Shown here: in pieces, positions 1-9,078 of the stretch
Layout of the letters: every line of letters begins with the position of its first letter
How positions within the stretch are numbered: the first letter of the stretch is position 1
Source of the DNA: DASPKT01 sp035627915
GTDB taxonomy: Bacteria; Pseudomonadota; Alphaproteobacteria; Azospirillales; Azospirillaceae
Length of the DNA stretch: 21,622 nt
Assembly: GCA_035627915.1 (NCBI GenBank)
Contig: DASPKT010000354.1
Span: 1 to 21,622 of the forward strand
Reading direction: 5' to 3'
Program-made: the position numbers and the translations under genes
The notes under the pieces: generated by a model
What the model was told of the DNA's origin: nothing
Seen by the model: the letters and a program-made list of their open reading frames with translations, nothing else
Database searches by the model: none

Positions 1-760
1 TCGGCGACAGCTCCGCCGGCATCAGGTCCTTGAAGCGCGCCTCGACCGCCAGCGTCTCCGCCGCCATGGCGTAGCGCAGGTCGGCGGCGACCCGGGTCAG
101 CCGGCCGCCCAGATCCACGTCCAGCTCCGCCGTGCCGACGATGCCGCCCTCCCCGCGCGACAGCGTCACGTCCGCCCGCGGCGCCCGCCACACCAGCCCC
201 AGCCGCCGGTTCTGCACCGCCAGCCGGGCGCGGGTGATGCGCAGCTCCCGCAAGGCTCCCAGCGGCTCCAGCGGGTCGGGCGGGCGCTTCAGGGCGGCGA
301 CCAGGTCGCCCAGCAGGTTGCCCGACGTCTCGTCCATCTCCTCCGACGCGCGGATGTCCAGCCGGACGCTGCCGTCGGCCTCGCGGATGGCGTTCAGGCC
401 GGGCTCGACGAGGTCGAGGTAGACCGGCGCCGCGCGGCCGCGCAGCAGCGCCGGCAGGGAGAAGCCGATGCGCAGCTCCGGCAGGGTCGCCACCGGCGCC
501 GGCCCCTCCCCGTAGGCCGCCACGCCGATGGCGCGGACCTCCACCGGCGCGCCGAAGCCGGCCCAGCTCAGTTCCGTCCCGGTGACGGCCGTGCGCACCG
601 GGCTGTCGCGGTTCAACGCCTGCTCGACATAGGGGGTGAGGAAGGAGAGCCGCAGCGGCCCCTCGCTCAGGCGCCAGGCCAGCAGCCCGCCCGCCGCCAC
701 CAGCAGAAGCAGGACTCCCGCCGCCAGTTCGAGCAGGACGAGGGCAAGACGGCGGATCAT
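1..760 (-). CDS. AsmA/YhdP-like (DUF3971-type) envelope protein, N-terminal part
   Basis: This is the first 253 codons of a protein that continues past the left edge. It begins with a short basic stretch (MIRRLA) and one hydrophobic segment at about residues 5-29, which fits a single inner-membrane anchor. The rest (LSEGPLRLSFLTPYVEQALN, then beta-rich sequence with repeated VEVRAIGV, LPELRIGF and VYLDLVEPGL-like strands) resembles the N-terminus of the DUF3971/YhdP branch of AsmA-like proteins. That family is thought to bridge the periplasm and take part in lipid transport or outer-membrane homeostasis. The ATG at 758-760 lacks a clear Shine-Dalgarno, but it is the first in-frame ATG before the hydrophobic segment. 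It is divergent from glnE. The family call is from sequence character only, because the C-terminal AsmA domain lies outside the window. Confidence 0.7.
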   Translation of the reverse strand, partial: MIRRLALVLLELAAGVLLLLVAAGGLLAWRLSEGPLRLSFLTPYVEQALNRDSPVRTAVTGTELSWAGFGAPVEVRAIGVAAYGEGPAPVATLPELRIGFSLPALLRGRAAPVYLDLVEPGLNAIREADGSVRLDIRASEEMDETSGNLLGDLVAALKRPPDPLEPLGALRELRITRARLAVQNRRLGLVWRAPRADVTLSRGEGGIVGTAELDVDLGGRLTRVAADLRYAMAAETLAVEARFKDLMPAELSP

Positions 761-876
761 CGGAACGGGACGGACACTTCTGCTGCGGGCGGAACGGCGC
801 GGGTACGCTTGACCAGTGCTGGGCCGGAAGCGCAGTCTCGCCCCTCCCGGCCCTGGCATAGCCCGGTATCCCCGCC

Positions 877-3858
877 ATGTTCAACCATGATTCCCTGCCC
901 CGCGCGAGCGACAAAGGCCTGCATTCCCGCGGGCTGGAGGACTGGGCGGAGCGCGCCGCAGGCTCCGGCGATGCCGCCCTGGCCGACTTCGCCCGGGATT
1001 TCGCCGCCGATCCCGGCGGCGCGCGGCTGCTGGAGGCGGTGCTGGGCAACAGCCCCTTCCTGGGCCAGGCGCTGCTGCGTGAGCAGGCCTTCTTCCGCGA
1101 CGCCGTGGCGCAGGGGCTTACCCCCGCCTTCGCCGGGCTGCTGGAGACGCTGCGGGCCGAGGCCGGCGCGCTGGAGGACACCGACCGGCTGATGCGCCTG
1201 CTGCGCGTGGCGAAACGCCGCGCCGCCCTGCTGATCGGCGTCGCCGACATCGCCGGCGAATGGCCGCTGGAGCAGGTCACCGGCGCGCTCTCCGACCTGG
1301 CGCAGACGGCGCTGCGCCTTTCCTGCGCGCACCTGCTGCGCAAGGCCGCGGCCAAGGGCGACCTGGTCCTGCCCGACGCGGTAGACGCGGAGCGCGGCTC
1401 CGGCCTGATCGTGCTGGCGATGGGCAAGTTCGGGGCGCGGGAGCTGAACTACTCCAGCGACATCGACCTGATCGTGCTCTACGACGACGGGATCGTGCGC
1501 ACCCCGAAGCCGGACGAGATGACCAAGATCTTCGTCCGGCTGGCGCGCGAGCTGGTGCGGATCATGGAGGAGCGCACCGCCGACGGCTACGTCTTCCGCA
1601 CCGATCTGCGCCTGCGTCCCGATCCCGGCGCCACGCCGCTGGCGGTGTCGGTCTCCGCCGCGGAGGCCTATTACGGCAGCCTCGGCCAGAACTGGGAGCG
1701 GGCGGCCATGATCAAGGCGCGGCCCGTGGCCGGCGACCTGAAGGCCGGGGAAGAGTTCATGAAGCTGATCCGCCACTTCGTCTGGCGGCGCAGCCTGGAC
1801 TTCGCGGCGATCCAGGACATCCATTCGATCAAGCGGCAGATCGGCGCCCACAAGGGCCACCGCGAGGTCGCGGTGAACGGCCACAACATCAAGGTCGGCC
1901 GCGGCGGCATCCGGGAGATCGAGTTCTTCGCCCAGACCCAGCAGCTGATCTTCGGCGGCCGCGACCCCACCCTACGGGTGCCCGATACGCTGGGGGCGCT
2001 GGACGCGCTGGTCGCGGCGGAGCGGGTGGACCGCCGCGTCGCCGACGAGATGGCGGCCGCCTACCGCTTCCTGCGCGGGGTGGAGCACCGGCTGCAGATG
2101 GTCGACGACCAGCAGACCCAGCAGCTTCCCCGCGGCGACGACGGCATCGCGGCGCTGGCGACCTTCCTCGGCTACGACGGCGCGGAGGCGTTCCGCGCGG
2201 AGCTGCTGGCCCGCCTGGGCCGGGTGGAGGACAACTACGCCGCCCTGTTCGAGGAGGCGCCGCCCCTCTCCGGTCCCGGCAACCTGGTCTTCACCGGCAC
2301 CGAGGACGACCCGGAGACGATCGAGACCCTGCGCCGGCTGGGCTTCCGAAACCCGTCTTCGGTGGCGGCGCAGGTGCGCGCCTGGCACCACGGCCGCTAC
2401 CGCGCCACCCGCAGCACCCGCGCGCGCGAGCTGCTGACCGAGCTGATCCCGACCCTGCTGGAGGCGTTCGGCCGGACGCCGGAGCCCGACCAGGCGTTCC
2501 TGCGCTTCGACGAGTTCCTGGGCCGCCTGCCCGCCGGCGTGCCGCTGTTCAGCCTGTTCTACGCCAACCCCAACCTGCTGACCCTGGTGGCGGAGATCAT
2601 GGGCACCGCGCCGCGGCTGGCGGGCGTGCTGGCGCGCCGGCCGGCGGAGCTGGACGCGGTGCTGACGCCCGGCTTCTTCGAGGGGCTGCCGACGCCCGCC
2701 GAGCTGGAGCCGGGCTACCGCCGGCTGATGCGCGAGGCGCTGGTGTTCGAGGACGAGCTGGACCTGACGCGCCGCTGGACCAACGAGCAGCGCTTCCGCG
2801 CCGGCGTCCACATCCTGCGCAACATCACCGGCGCCGACCGTTGCGGCGCCTTCCTGACCGACGTGGCCGACATCGCCATCAAGGGCCTGCTGGACGGGGT
2901 GGAGCGGGAGTTCGCCAAGCGCCACGGCCGCTTCCCCGGCGCCGGCTTGGCGGTGGTCGGCATGGGGCGGCTGGGCGCGCGGTCGCTGTCGCTGCGCTCC
3001 GACCTCGACCTCATCACCGTCTACGAGGTGCCGGAGGACGCCTCACAGTCCGACGGGCCGAAGCCGCTGTCGCCCAACGACTACTTCATCAAGCTGACCC
3101 AGCGCCTGGTGAACGCCATCACCGCGCCCACGGCGGAGGGCCAGCTGTACGAGGTGGACATGCGGCTGCGCCCCTCCGGCAATGCCGGGCCGCTGGCCGT
3201 CAGCCTCGCCGGCTTCGCCCGCTACCAACGGGAGAACGCCTGGACGTGGGAGCACATGGCGCTGACCCGCGCCCGGGTGGTCGCCGGGCCGCCGGCGCTT
3301 CGCCACCGGCTGGAGGCGGAGATCCGCTCCATCCTGACGATGCCGCGCGACCCCGCCAAGCTGCTGGCCGACGTGGCGGCCATGCGCACCCGCATGGAGC
3401 AGGCGCACGGCACCACCGACCCCTGGGAGGTGAAGCACGTCCGCGGCGGCATGATCGACATCCAGTTCATCGCCCAGTACCTGACCCTGCGCCACGCCGC
3501 GGAGGCGCCCGAGGTGCTGGAGGTCAACACGACGGAGGCGCTGGCGCGGCTGGGGGCGGCCGGCTTCCTCGACCAGGACGCGGCGGACACGCTGATCGCG
3601 GCGCAGCAGCTCTGGCGGCGGGTACAGGGCTTCCTGCGCCTGTCGAACGAGGGCAGGTTCGTCGCCGCCCAGGCGCCCGACCCGCTGAAGGCGGCGCTGG
3701 CCCGGGCCGCCTTCCCGCCCAAGGACGGCGAGGCGCCGGTTGACTTCGCGACGGCGGAAACCAGAATCCGTGCCGCCGCGAAGGAGGTATACGCCCTCTA
3801 CCGGCGCATCGTCGAACAGCCGGCCGCCGCCCTGGCCGCCGGAAAGCAGGAGCAGTGA
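877..3858 (+). CDS. glnE: Bifunctional glutamine synthetase adenylyltransferase / adenylyl-removing enzyme
   Basis: GlnE attaches AMP to glutamine synthetase when nitrogen is ample and removes it under limitation, under control of PII protein and glutamine. The 993-residue length is normal for the family. Both nucleotidyltransferase halves are visible. The N-terminal (deadenylylating) centre is GKFGARELNYSSDIDL at residues 183-198, with metal-binding D195 and D197. The C-terminal (adenylylating) centre is GMGRLGARSLSLRSDLDL at 695-712, with D709 and D711. Each is followed by the family's helical region (for example GRGGIREIEFFAQ after the first and VRGGMIDIQFIAQYL after the second). The ATG at 877 has no obvious Shine-Dalgarno. 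bcp follows after 4 nt, suggesting cotranscription. Nothing appears truncated, and the identification is very firm. Confidence 0.97.
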   Translation: MFNHDSLPRASDKGLHSRGLEDWAERAAGSGDAALADFARDFAADPGGARLLEAVLGNSPFLGQALLREQAFFRDAVAQGLTPAFAGLLETLRAEAGALEDTDRLMRLLRVAKRRAALLIGVADIAGEWPLEQVTGALSDLAQTALRLSCAHLLRKAAAKGDLVLPDAVDAERGSGLIVLAMGKFGARELNYSSDIDLIVLYDDGIVRTPKPDEMTKIFVRLARELVRIMEERTADGYVFRTDLRLRPDPGATPLAVSVSAAEAYYGSLGQNWERAAMIKARPVAGDLKAGEEFMKLIRHFVWRRSLDFAAIQDIHSIKRQIGAHKGHREVAVNGHNIKVGRGGIREIEFFAQTQQLIFGGRDPTLRVPDTLGALDALVAAERVDRRVADEMAAAYRFLRGVEHRLQMVDDQQTQQLPRGDDGIAALATFLGYDGAEAFRAELLARLGRVEDNYAALFEEAPPLSGPGNLVFTGTEDDPETIETLRRLGFRNPSSVAAQVRAWHHGRYRATRSTRARELLTELIPTLLEAFGRTPEPDQAFLRFDEFLGRLPAGVPLFSLFYANPNLLTLVAEIMGTAPRLAGVLARRPAELDAVLTPGFFEGLPTPAELEPGYRRLMREALVFEDELDLTRRWTNEQRFRAGVHILRNITGADRCGAFLTDVADIAIKGLLDGVEREFAKRHGRFPGAGLAVVGMGRLGARSLSLRSDLDLITVYEVPEDASQSDGPKPLSPNDYFIKLTQRLVNAITAPTAEGQLYEVDMRLRPSGNAGPLAVSLAGFARYQRENAWTWEHMALTRARVVAGPPALRHRLEAEIRSILTMPRDPAKLLADVAAMRTRMEQAHGTTDPWEVKHVRGGMIDIQFIAQYLTLRHAAEAPEVLEVNTTEALARLGAAGFLDQDAADTLIAAQQLWRRVQGFLRLSNEGRFVAAQAPDPLKAALARAAFPPKDGEAPVDFATAETRIRAAAKEVYALYRRIVEQPAAALAAGKQEQ

Positions 3859-3862
3859 TCCC

Positions 3863-4327
3863 ATGAGCGTCGAGGTCGGCCAACCCGCCCCGGACTTCAC
3901 CATGCCCACCGACGGCGGCGGCAGTGTCACGCTGTCCGCCCTGAAGGGGCGCAAGGTGGTGCTGTACTTCTATCCCAAAGACGACACCACGGGCTGCACC
4001 AAGGAGGCCTGCGGGTTCGGCGAGGCGATGCCCGACTTCTCCAAGGTCGACGCCGCCATCATCGGCGTCTCCAAGGATTCGGTCGCCAGCCACGACAAGT
4101 TCAAGAAGAAGTACGACCTCCCCTTCACGCTCGCCTCCGACGCCGAGGCCGGCGTCGCCGAGAAATACGGCGTGTGGGTGGAGAAGAGCATGTACGGCCG
4201 CAAGTACATGGGCATCGACCGCTCCACCTTCCTCATCGACGCCGGGGGCGTGGTCCGAAAGGTCTGGCGCAAGGTCAGCGTGACCGGCCATGTCGAGGAG
4301 GTGCTGAAGGCGGCGCAGGCGCTGTAG
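3863..4327 (+). CDS. bcp: Thioredoxin-dependent peroxiredoxin (BCP/PrxQ)
   Basis: This 154-residue peroxiredoxin of the BCP/PrxQ group reduces hydrogen peroxide and organic hydroperoxides in the cytoplasm and is recycled by thioredoxin. The active-site stretch YPKDDTTGCTKEACGF places the peroxidatic cysteine at C45 and a resolving cysteine at C50, the CxxxxC spacing of atypical two-Cys BCP enzymes. The conserved opening (GQPAPDFTMP) and the C-terminal RSTFLID strand are also present. The frame is open upstream inside glnE, but the start at 3863 gives the family's normal N-terminus and has AGGAG at 3848-3852. It lies 4 nt after the glnE stop, so it is probably translated from the same message. 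Confidence 0.96.
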   Translation: MSVEVGQPAPDFTMPTDGGGSVTLSALKGRKVVLYFYPKDDTTGCTKEACGFGEAMPDFSKVDAAIIGVSKDSVASHDKFKKKYDLPFTLASDAEAGVAEKYGVWVEKSMYGRKYMGIDRSTFLIDAGGVVRKVWRKVSVTGHVEEVLKAAQAL

Positions 4328-4372
4328 GGGCCGGTTCGTTTCCCGGTTTCCCGCTTCCGTCATTCCCCTTTT

Positions 4373-4517
4373 CCCGTCATGCCCGCGGAGGCGGGCATCC
4401 AGGCATTCAGCTTGCCATGTCGCCGGGTCGAAAGGCGCCGACGTTTCCGTGGGCGCTCCTTTCCCAGGCGTACTCGCGGGCTGAATGCCTGGACCCCCGC
4501 CTCCGCGGGGGTGACGG
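4373..4517. repeat. Imperfect inverted-repeat element (REP doublet/REPIN-like or small MITE)
   Basis: Two arms of about 38 nt face each other: 4374-4411 (CCGTCATGCCCGCGGAGGCG and on to CATTCAGC) and 4480-4517 (GCTGAATGCCTGGACCCCCG and on to TGACGG). Read against each other they match at all but about four positions. Each outer end also folds by itself (CCCGC-GGA-GGCGGG type hairpin). About 68 nt of unrelated sequence lies between the arms. The outer sequence resembles the GTCAT-CCCGCG-AAGCGGG-ATCCAGG family of dispersed intergenic repeats common in proteobacteria. The element fills the space between bcp and the ParA-like gene, which point at each other, so transcripts from either side would form a long hairpin. 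The REPIN label is inference, since only one copy is in the window. Confidence 0.75.
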
Positions 4518-4604
4518 CGGAGAGTGTGGGTGGCGGCGGAGATGTCCCGCGACGGCTGTGAGAAAAGGGCGCGGCAGTGAGGACGGGCGCCGCCTGAGCC
4601 CCCC

Positions 4605-5234
4605 TCACACCCGCCCGAGGATCTCCGCCGCCAGCTCGTCGATCTCCTCCGCCCCGCGGGAGCGGCGGTCGGTTTCCTGGATGGCGCGGCCTTCCATCAT
4701 GGCGGCGGCGAAGCCGATGCGGTTGCCGACCTGGGTGGCGGCCAGCTCCACGCCCAGCTCCCCCACCTTTTCCGCCAGCTGGTCGGCCAGCTTGGCGCGC
4801 GGCGGGACGCGGTTCAGCACCAGCAGCACCCGCCGCTTCTCCGCCTTCGCCATGTCGAGGGTCGGGCGGGTCGCCCAGAGGTCCATGGGGCTGGGCTGCA
4901 CCGGCACCACGACCAGGTCGGCCACGCGCACGGCGATGCGCGCCTCCGTCTCCGCGTGCGGCGGGCTGTCCACCACCACCACGTCGTGGTCGCGGGCGAG
5001 CCGCTCCACCTCGCGCTGGGTGCGCCAGCCGGTGATCTGGGCGTGGGTGATGCCGGGATCGCCCAGCGCCTCGGTGCGCGCCTTGTGCCATTCGGTCAGG
5101 CTGCCCTGCGGGTCGATGTCGACGGTCGCCACCCGCTTGCCCGCGAGGTGCCAGGCCACGGCGAGCTGGATGGCGAGGGTGGTCTTGCCGGCCCCGCCCT
5201 TCTGCTGCGCGATGGTGAAAACCCGTCCCGCCAT
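4605..5234 (-). CDS. Orphan ParA/MinD-type ATPase
   Basis: This 209-residue protein has the deviant Walker A of the ParA/MinD family, KGGAGKTT at residues 12-19 with the signature lysine K12. It also has the VDIDPQG switch motif at 38-44 and a Walker B-like strand VVVVDSPP at 85-92. Such ATPases dimerise on ATP, usually bind DNA or membrane non-specifically, and position a cargo such as plasmids, chemoreceptors, carboxysomes or division factors. It lacks the N-terminal helix-turn-helix extension of large plasmid ParAs. No parB-like gene or obvious parS site is nearby, so the partner is unknown. The start is supported by AAGGGGA about 7 nt upstream of the ATG. It is divergent from the Sua5 gene and convergent with bcp across the inverted-repeat element. 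Family is certain; cargo is unknown. Confidence 0.88.
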   Translation of the reverse strand: MAGRVFTIAQQKGGAGKTTLAIQLAVAWHLAGKRVATVDIDPQGSLTEWHKARTEALGDPGITHAQITGWRTQREVERLARDHDVVVVDSPPHAETEARIAVRVADLVVVPVQPSPMDLWATRPTLDMAKAEKRRVLLVLNRVPPRAKLADQLAEKVGELGVELAATQVGNRIGFAAAMMEGRAIQETDRRSRGAEEIDELAAEILGRV

Positions 5235-5301
5235 GCCCGATCCCCTTGCATTCCACCCTTGTCCGCGCCGCAGTGTGACGCCCCGGGGCCCGGCCGGCAA
5301 C

Positions 5302-5314
5302 TGTGCACTGCACA
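5302..5314. promoter_or_regulatory. Short inverted repeat TGTGC-N3-GCACA, possible operator
   Basis: TGTGCACTGCACA is a 13-nt inverted repeat (5-nt arms, 3-nt centre) in the 169-nt gap between the divergent ParA-like and Sua5 genes. It is placed where a dimeric regulator could act on either promoter. The arms are short, so chance is possible in GC-rich DNA. Confidence 0.25.
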
Positions 5315-5342
5315 ATGGCGCACGGCCGCAACGCGGCCATGC

Positions 5343-5372
5343 TTGGACAGGGCGGCCTGCAAGGGCTAGATA
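5343..5372 (+). promoter_or_regulatory. Possible sigma-70 promoter for the Sua5 operon
   Basis: TTGGAC at 5343-5348 and TAGATA at 5367-5372 are separated by 18 nt, a locally AT-richer pairing in GC-rich surroundings. This would start transcription about 25 nt before the GTG at 5404. The match to consensus is partial. Confidence 0.35.
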
Positions 5373-5403
5373 ACGGTCAGCGCAACCCACGCATGGCCCG
5401 CCC

Positions 5404-6401
<998 letters not shown>

Positions 6402-6405
<4 letters not shown>

Positions 6406-7808
6406 CCCGCGCCGAGGCACTGGCCGCGCTGGCGGCGCTGTTGGGTCCGAAGGGCTTCATCGACGCGCCGGAGGCCGTGGCCCCCTACGCCGCCGACTGG
6501 CGCGGGCTGGAGACGGGCGCGCCGGTCGCGGTGCTGCGCCCCGCCGCGACGGAGGATGTCGCCGCCTGCGTGCGCCTGTGCGCCGGCGCCGGCATCCCCA
6601 TCGTGCCGCAGGGCGGCAACACCGGCCTGGTCGGCGGCACCGTGGCGCGGGCCGAGCACGGCGCCGTCACCCTCAACCTCGGCCGCATGGACCGCATCCG
6701 CGAGGTGGACGCCGACGGCTTCACCCTGACCGCGGAGGCCGGCTGCACGCTGCACCAGGTGCGCGCGGCGGCGGAGACGGCGGACCGGCTGTTCCCGCTG
6801 AGCCTGGGGGCGGAGGGCACCTGCACCATCGGCGGCAACCTCTCCACCAACGCCGGCGGGATCCTGACGCTGCGCTACGGCAACGCCCGCGACTTGGCGC
6901 TGGGGCTGGAGGTGGTGCTGCCGGACGGGCGCGTGTGGCACGGGCTGCGGCGGCTGCGCAAGGACAACACCGGCTACGACCTGAAGCACCTGTTCATCGG
7001 GGCGGAGGGCACGCTGGGCGTCATCACCGCGGCCTCGCTGAAGCTCTACCCCCGCCCGCGGCGGGTGGAGACGGCGCTGGTCGCGGTGCCGGACCCGGCG
7101 GCGTCGGTGGCGCTGCTGGGCCGCCTGCGCGACGCCACCGGGGACGCGCTGACCGCCTACGAGCTGATGCCGCGCTTCGCCGTGGAGGGCGCACGCACCT
7201 ACCTGGCGGTCGAGTTCGACCCCTTCGCCGCCCCCTCCCCCTGGTACGTGCTGGCGGAGCTGTCGGGCGGCGGCGACCTGCGCGGCCGCGCCGAGGCGGC
7301 GCTGGCCGCGGCGCTGGAGGCCGGCCAGGCCGCCGACGCCGTGTTCGCCGAGACGGAGGAGCACCGCCGCCGCTTCTGGCGTATGCGGGAGGGGCTGTCG
7401 GAACTGGGCCGCCGCGTCGGCGGCGCCGTGCACCACGACGTCGCCGTCCCCGTGACCCGCGTGCCGGACCTGATCGCGCAGGCCGCCGCCGCCCTTGCGG
7501 CGCTGGTCCCGGGCTGCCGGCCCTACCCCTTCGGCCATGTCGGCGACGGCAACATCCACCTGAACGTCGCCCGGCCCGAGGACATGACGCGCGAGGACTA
7601 CCTGGCGCGGGCGCCGGAGATCACGCGGACGGTGCACGACATCGTCACCGCCCTGGGCGGCTCGGTCAGCGCCGAGCACGGCATCGGCGGGCGCAAGCGG
7701 GACGAGATGGCGCGGGTGAAGAGCGCGGTGGAACTCGACCTGATGCGGGCGGTGAAGCGGGCGCTGGACCCCATGGACCTGCTGAACCCCGGCAAGGTGC
7801 TTCCCTAA
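6402..7808 (+). CDS. FAD-linked D-2-hydroxyacid dehydrogenase (D-2-hydroxyglutarate / D-lactate dehydrogenase family)
   Basis: This 468-residue flavoprotein has the PCMH-type FAD domain: PQGGNTGLVGG at residues 69-79, TIGGNLSTNAGG at 142-153 and GAEGTLGVIT at 200-209. The C-terminal FAD-oxidase cap carries GHVGDGNIH at 378-386 and SAEHGIG at about 423-429. By family comparison H379, H386 and E425 form the metal site of D-2-hydroxyglutarate dehydrogenase-like enzymes, with H426 as catalytic base. It should oxidise a D-2-hydroxyacid to the 2-oxoacid and pass electrons to a quinone or flavoprotein. There is no iron-sulfur partner (GlcE/GlcF) next to it, so it is unlikely to be a glycolate oxidase subunit. 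It overlaps the Sua5 gene by 4 nt. The exact substrate cannot be read from the sequence. Confidence 0.9.
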
Positions 7809-7851
7809 ACCTTTGCAGAATCGTGGGTTCGCCTGCGGGGGATATAACTAA

Positions 7852-7868
7852 GGGGGTGCACTACCCCC
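7852..7868 (+). other. G/C hairpin upstream of the FG-GAP-like gene
   Basis: GGGGGT (7852-7857) and ACCCCC (7863-7868) form a 6-bp stem with a GCACT loop, 44 nt after the dehydrogenase stop. There is no following T-run, so it is a weak terminator candidate at best. It could equally be an operator or part of a leader. Confidence 0.3.
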
Positions 7869-7869
7869 A

Positions 7870-7898
7870 TTGACAAGGATTTACTGTACACGCATCTT
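7870..7898 (+). promoter_or_regulatory. Possible promoter with perfect -35 box
   Basis: A perfect TTGACA at 7870-7875 lies in an AT-richer stretch about 100 nt before the FG-GAP-like gene. At 17-nt spacing the -10 position reads CATCTT (7893-7898), a poor match. The -35 is striking and the -10 is not, so this is tentative, possibly activator-dependent. Confidence 0.3.
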
Positions 7899-7971
7899 CG
7901 GCCGCAGAGGGGCACACCTGACGACCCCAGGTTATCAGGGCGTCGCCAAAAAAACGGGATAAGAAGGCTAG

Positions 7972-8988
7972 ATGCTAGGCCAGATCTACATCGTCGACCA
8001 GGACAAGGCTTCCCTGCTCCTGTCCGACGGCACCACGCGCGAGCTGCACTATGTGCAGGAGGACGCCGTGACCAAGGTGGTGACCGGCAACGTCACCAAC
8101 GATGGCGCCGCCGATGCGGTGTACCAGTACGAGTGGGGCGGCTTCGGCCTGGTCGACTACAATGTCGACGGCAGCTTCGAGATGAAGATGATCGAGCCCG
8201 GCGTGTTCCTGGCGAACCCCGGCCTGTCCACCTTCATCGACCTGCACAGCACGGCCGACGTGACCGGCGGCGAGGGCGAGGAGATCATCTTCCAGGTGAC
8301 CTCCGCCTTCACCGACGACGCCAGCCGCGGCATCGTCTACAGCTCCTTCTACGCCTACGACGCGGAGACGGGCGAGACGACGACCCTGTTCAGCGGCCGC
8401 GGCGACGTGAAGGCGTTCGGCGACCTCGACGCCAACGGCAAGGACGACGTGGTCTATGCCGACGAGTGGGGCGGCCTGTTCGTCCGGCTGGACGGCGGCA
8501 ACAGCTACCACCTGACCGACATCACCACCGACCGCAGCACCACGCTGGTCGGCGTCGGCGAGTTCGCCGAGGGCTTCCCCGGCCTGGACGAGATGGTGTT
8601 CTACAACTCCGACACCCGCGAGTTCAGCGCCTGGGTGAAGGGTCCGGTGGCCCGCAACGGCGGCATCGTCAGCGTCGATTACTTCCAGGAGATCTTCAAG
8701 CTGCCGGAGGGCTGGTCCTTCAACAGCATCGGGGACTTCGACGGCGACGGGCTGGACGACATCATGATCGCCCAGACCGGCGACGCCTGGATCCAGATGG
8801 TCGGCGTCGAGATGCCGCTGGCCTACTGGAGCTCCGCCGAGGGCAAGCTGGTCGAGGTCGGCACGCACGACCTCCGCGCCGTCAAGGGCGGCGAGGACTT
8901 CGTCGGGCTGATCCAGCCGGCCGAGGGCGGCCGCCTGATGGACGGTGCCACGATCGACCTGACGGGCGTCGACCTCACCCTCGTCTGA
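7972..8988 (+). CDS. Acidic FG-GAP/VCBS-like beta-propeller protein without signal peptide
   Basis: This 338-residue protein has no recognised enzyme motif. It carries degenerate repeats of the FG-GAP/VCBS kind. The clearest are GDLDANGKDDVVYADEWGG at residues 150-168 and GDFDGDGLDDIMIAQTGD at 254-271. Weaker copies are GNVTNDGAADAVYQYEWGG at 39-57, the region around DVTGGEGEEIIF at 96-107, and GEFAEGFPGLDEMVF at 196-210. The DxDxDGxDD loops usually bind calcium in such propellers. It is strongly acidic, almost lacks cysteine, and has no N-terminal signal peptide. It ends in LTGVDLTLV, a hydrophobic tail similar to type I secretion substrates; that export route is inference. AGAAGG lies 4-5 nt before the ATG. 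It stands alone, with a leader region before it and a strong terminator after it. Confidence 0.75.
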   Translation: MLGQIYIVDQDKASLLLSDGTTRELHYVQEDAVTKVVTGNVTNDGAADAVYQYEWGGFGLVDYNVDGSFEMKMIEPGVFLANPGLSTFIDLHSTADVTGGEGEEIIFQVTSAFTDDASRGIVYSSFYAYDAETGETTTLFSGRGDVKAFGDLDANGKDDVVYADEWGGLFVRLDGGNSYHLTDITTDRSTTLVGVGEFAEGFPGLDEMVFYNSDTREFSAWVKGPVARNGGIVSVDYFQEIFKLPEGWSFNSIGDFDGDGLDDIMIAQTGDAWIQMVGVEMPLAYWSSAEGKLVEVGTHDLRAVKGGEDFVGLIQPAEGGRLMDGATIDLTGVDLTLV

Positions 8989-9023
8989 GGCAGGCCCCGC
9001 CCGACATCGTACCGGACGCAGAG

Positions 9024-9055
9024 ACGCCGGCTCCCGAAAGGGGGCCGGCGTTTTC
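9024..9055 (+). terminator. Strong rho-independent terminator with GAAA tetraloop
   Basis: ACGCCGGC (9024-9031) pairs with GCCGGCGT (9044-9051). It is extended inward by TCCC/GGGG (one T-G wobble) to a 12-bp stem closed by a GAAA tetraloop at 9036-9039, followed by TTTTCC. It lies 35 nt after the stop of the FG-GAP-like gene, and on the other strand downstream of the transglycosylase-like gene, so it may serve both convergent genes. Confidence 0.88.
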
Positions 9056-9078
9056 CGTTGCGGCGACGGTGCGGGCCG

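Noticed and set aside
1260..3743. Long second-frame open reading frame inside glnE, with several long antisense ones (for example 757-1884 and 1972-2925)
   Set aside because: In DNA this GC-rich, stops are rare in all frames. These translations are Arg/Pro/Gly/Ala-rich low-complexity sequence without domains and lie wholly or mostly within a certain gene.
3740..3862. Extended N-terminus for the peroxiredoxin
   Set aside because: It lies inside the end of glnE. The family N-terminus and a Shine-Dalgarno both point to 3863.
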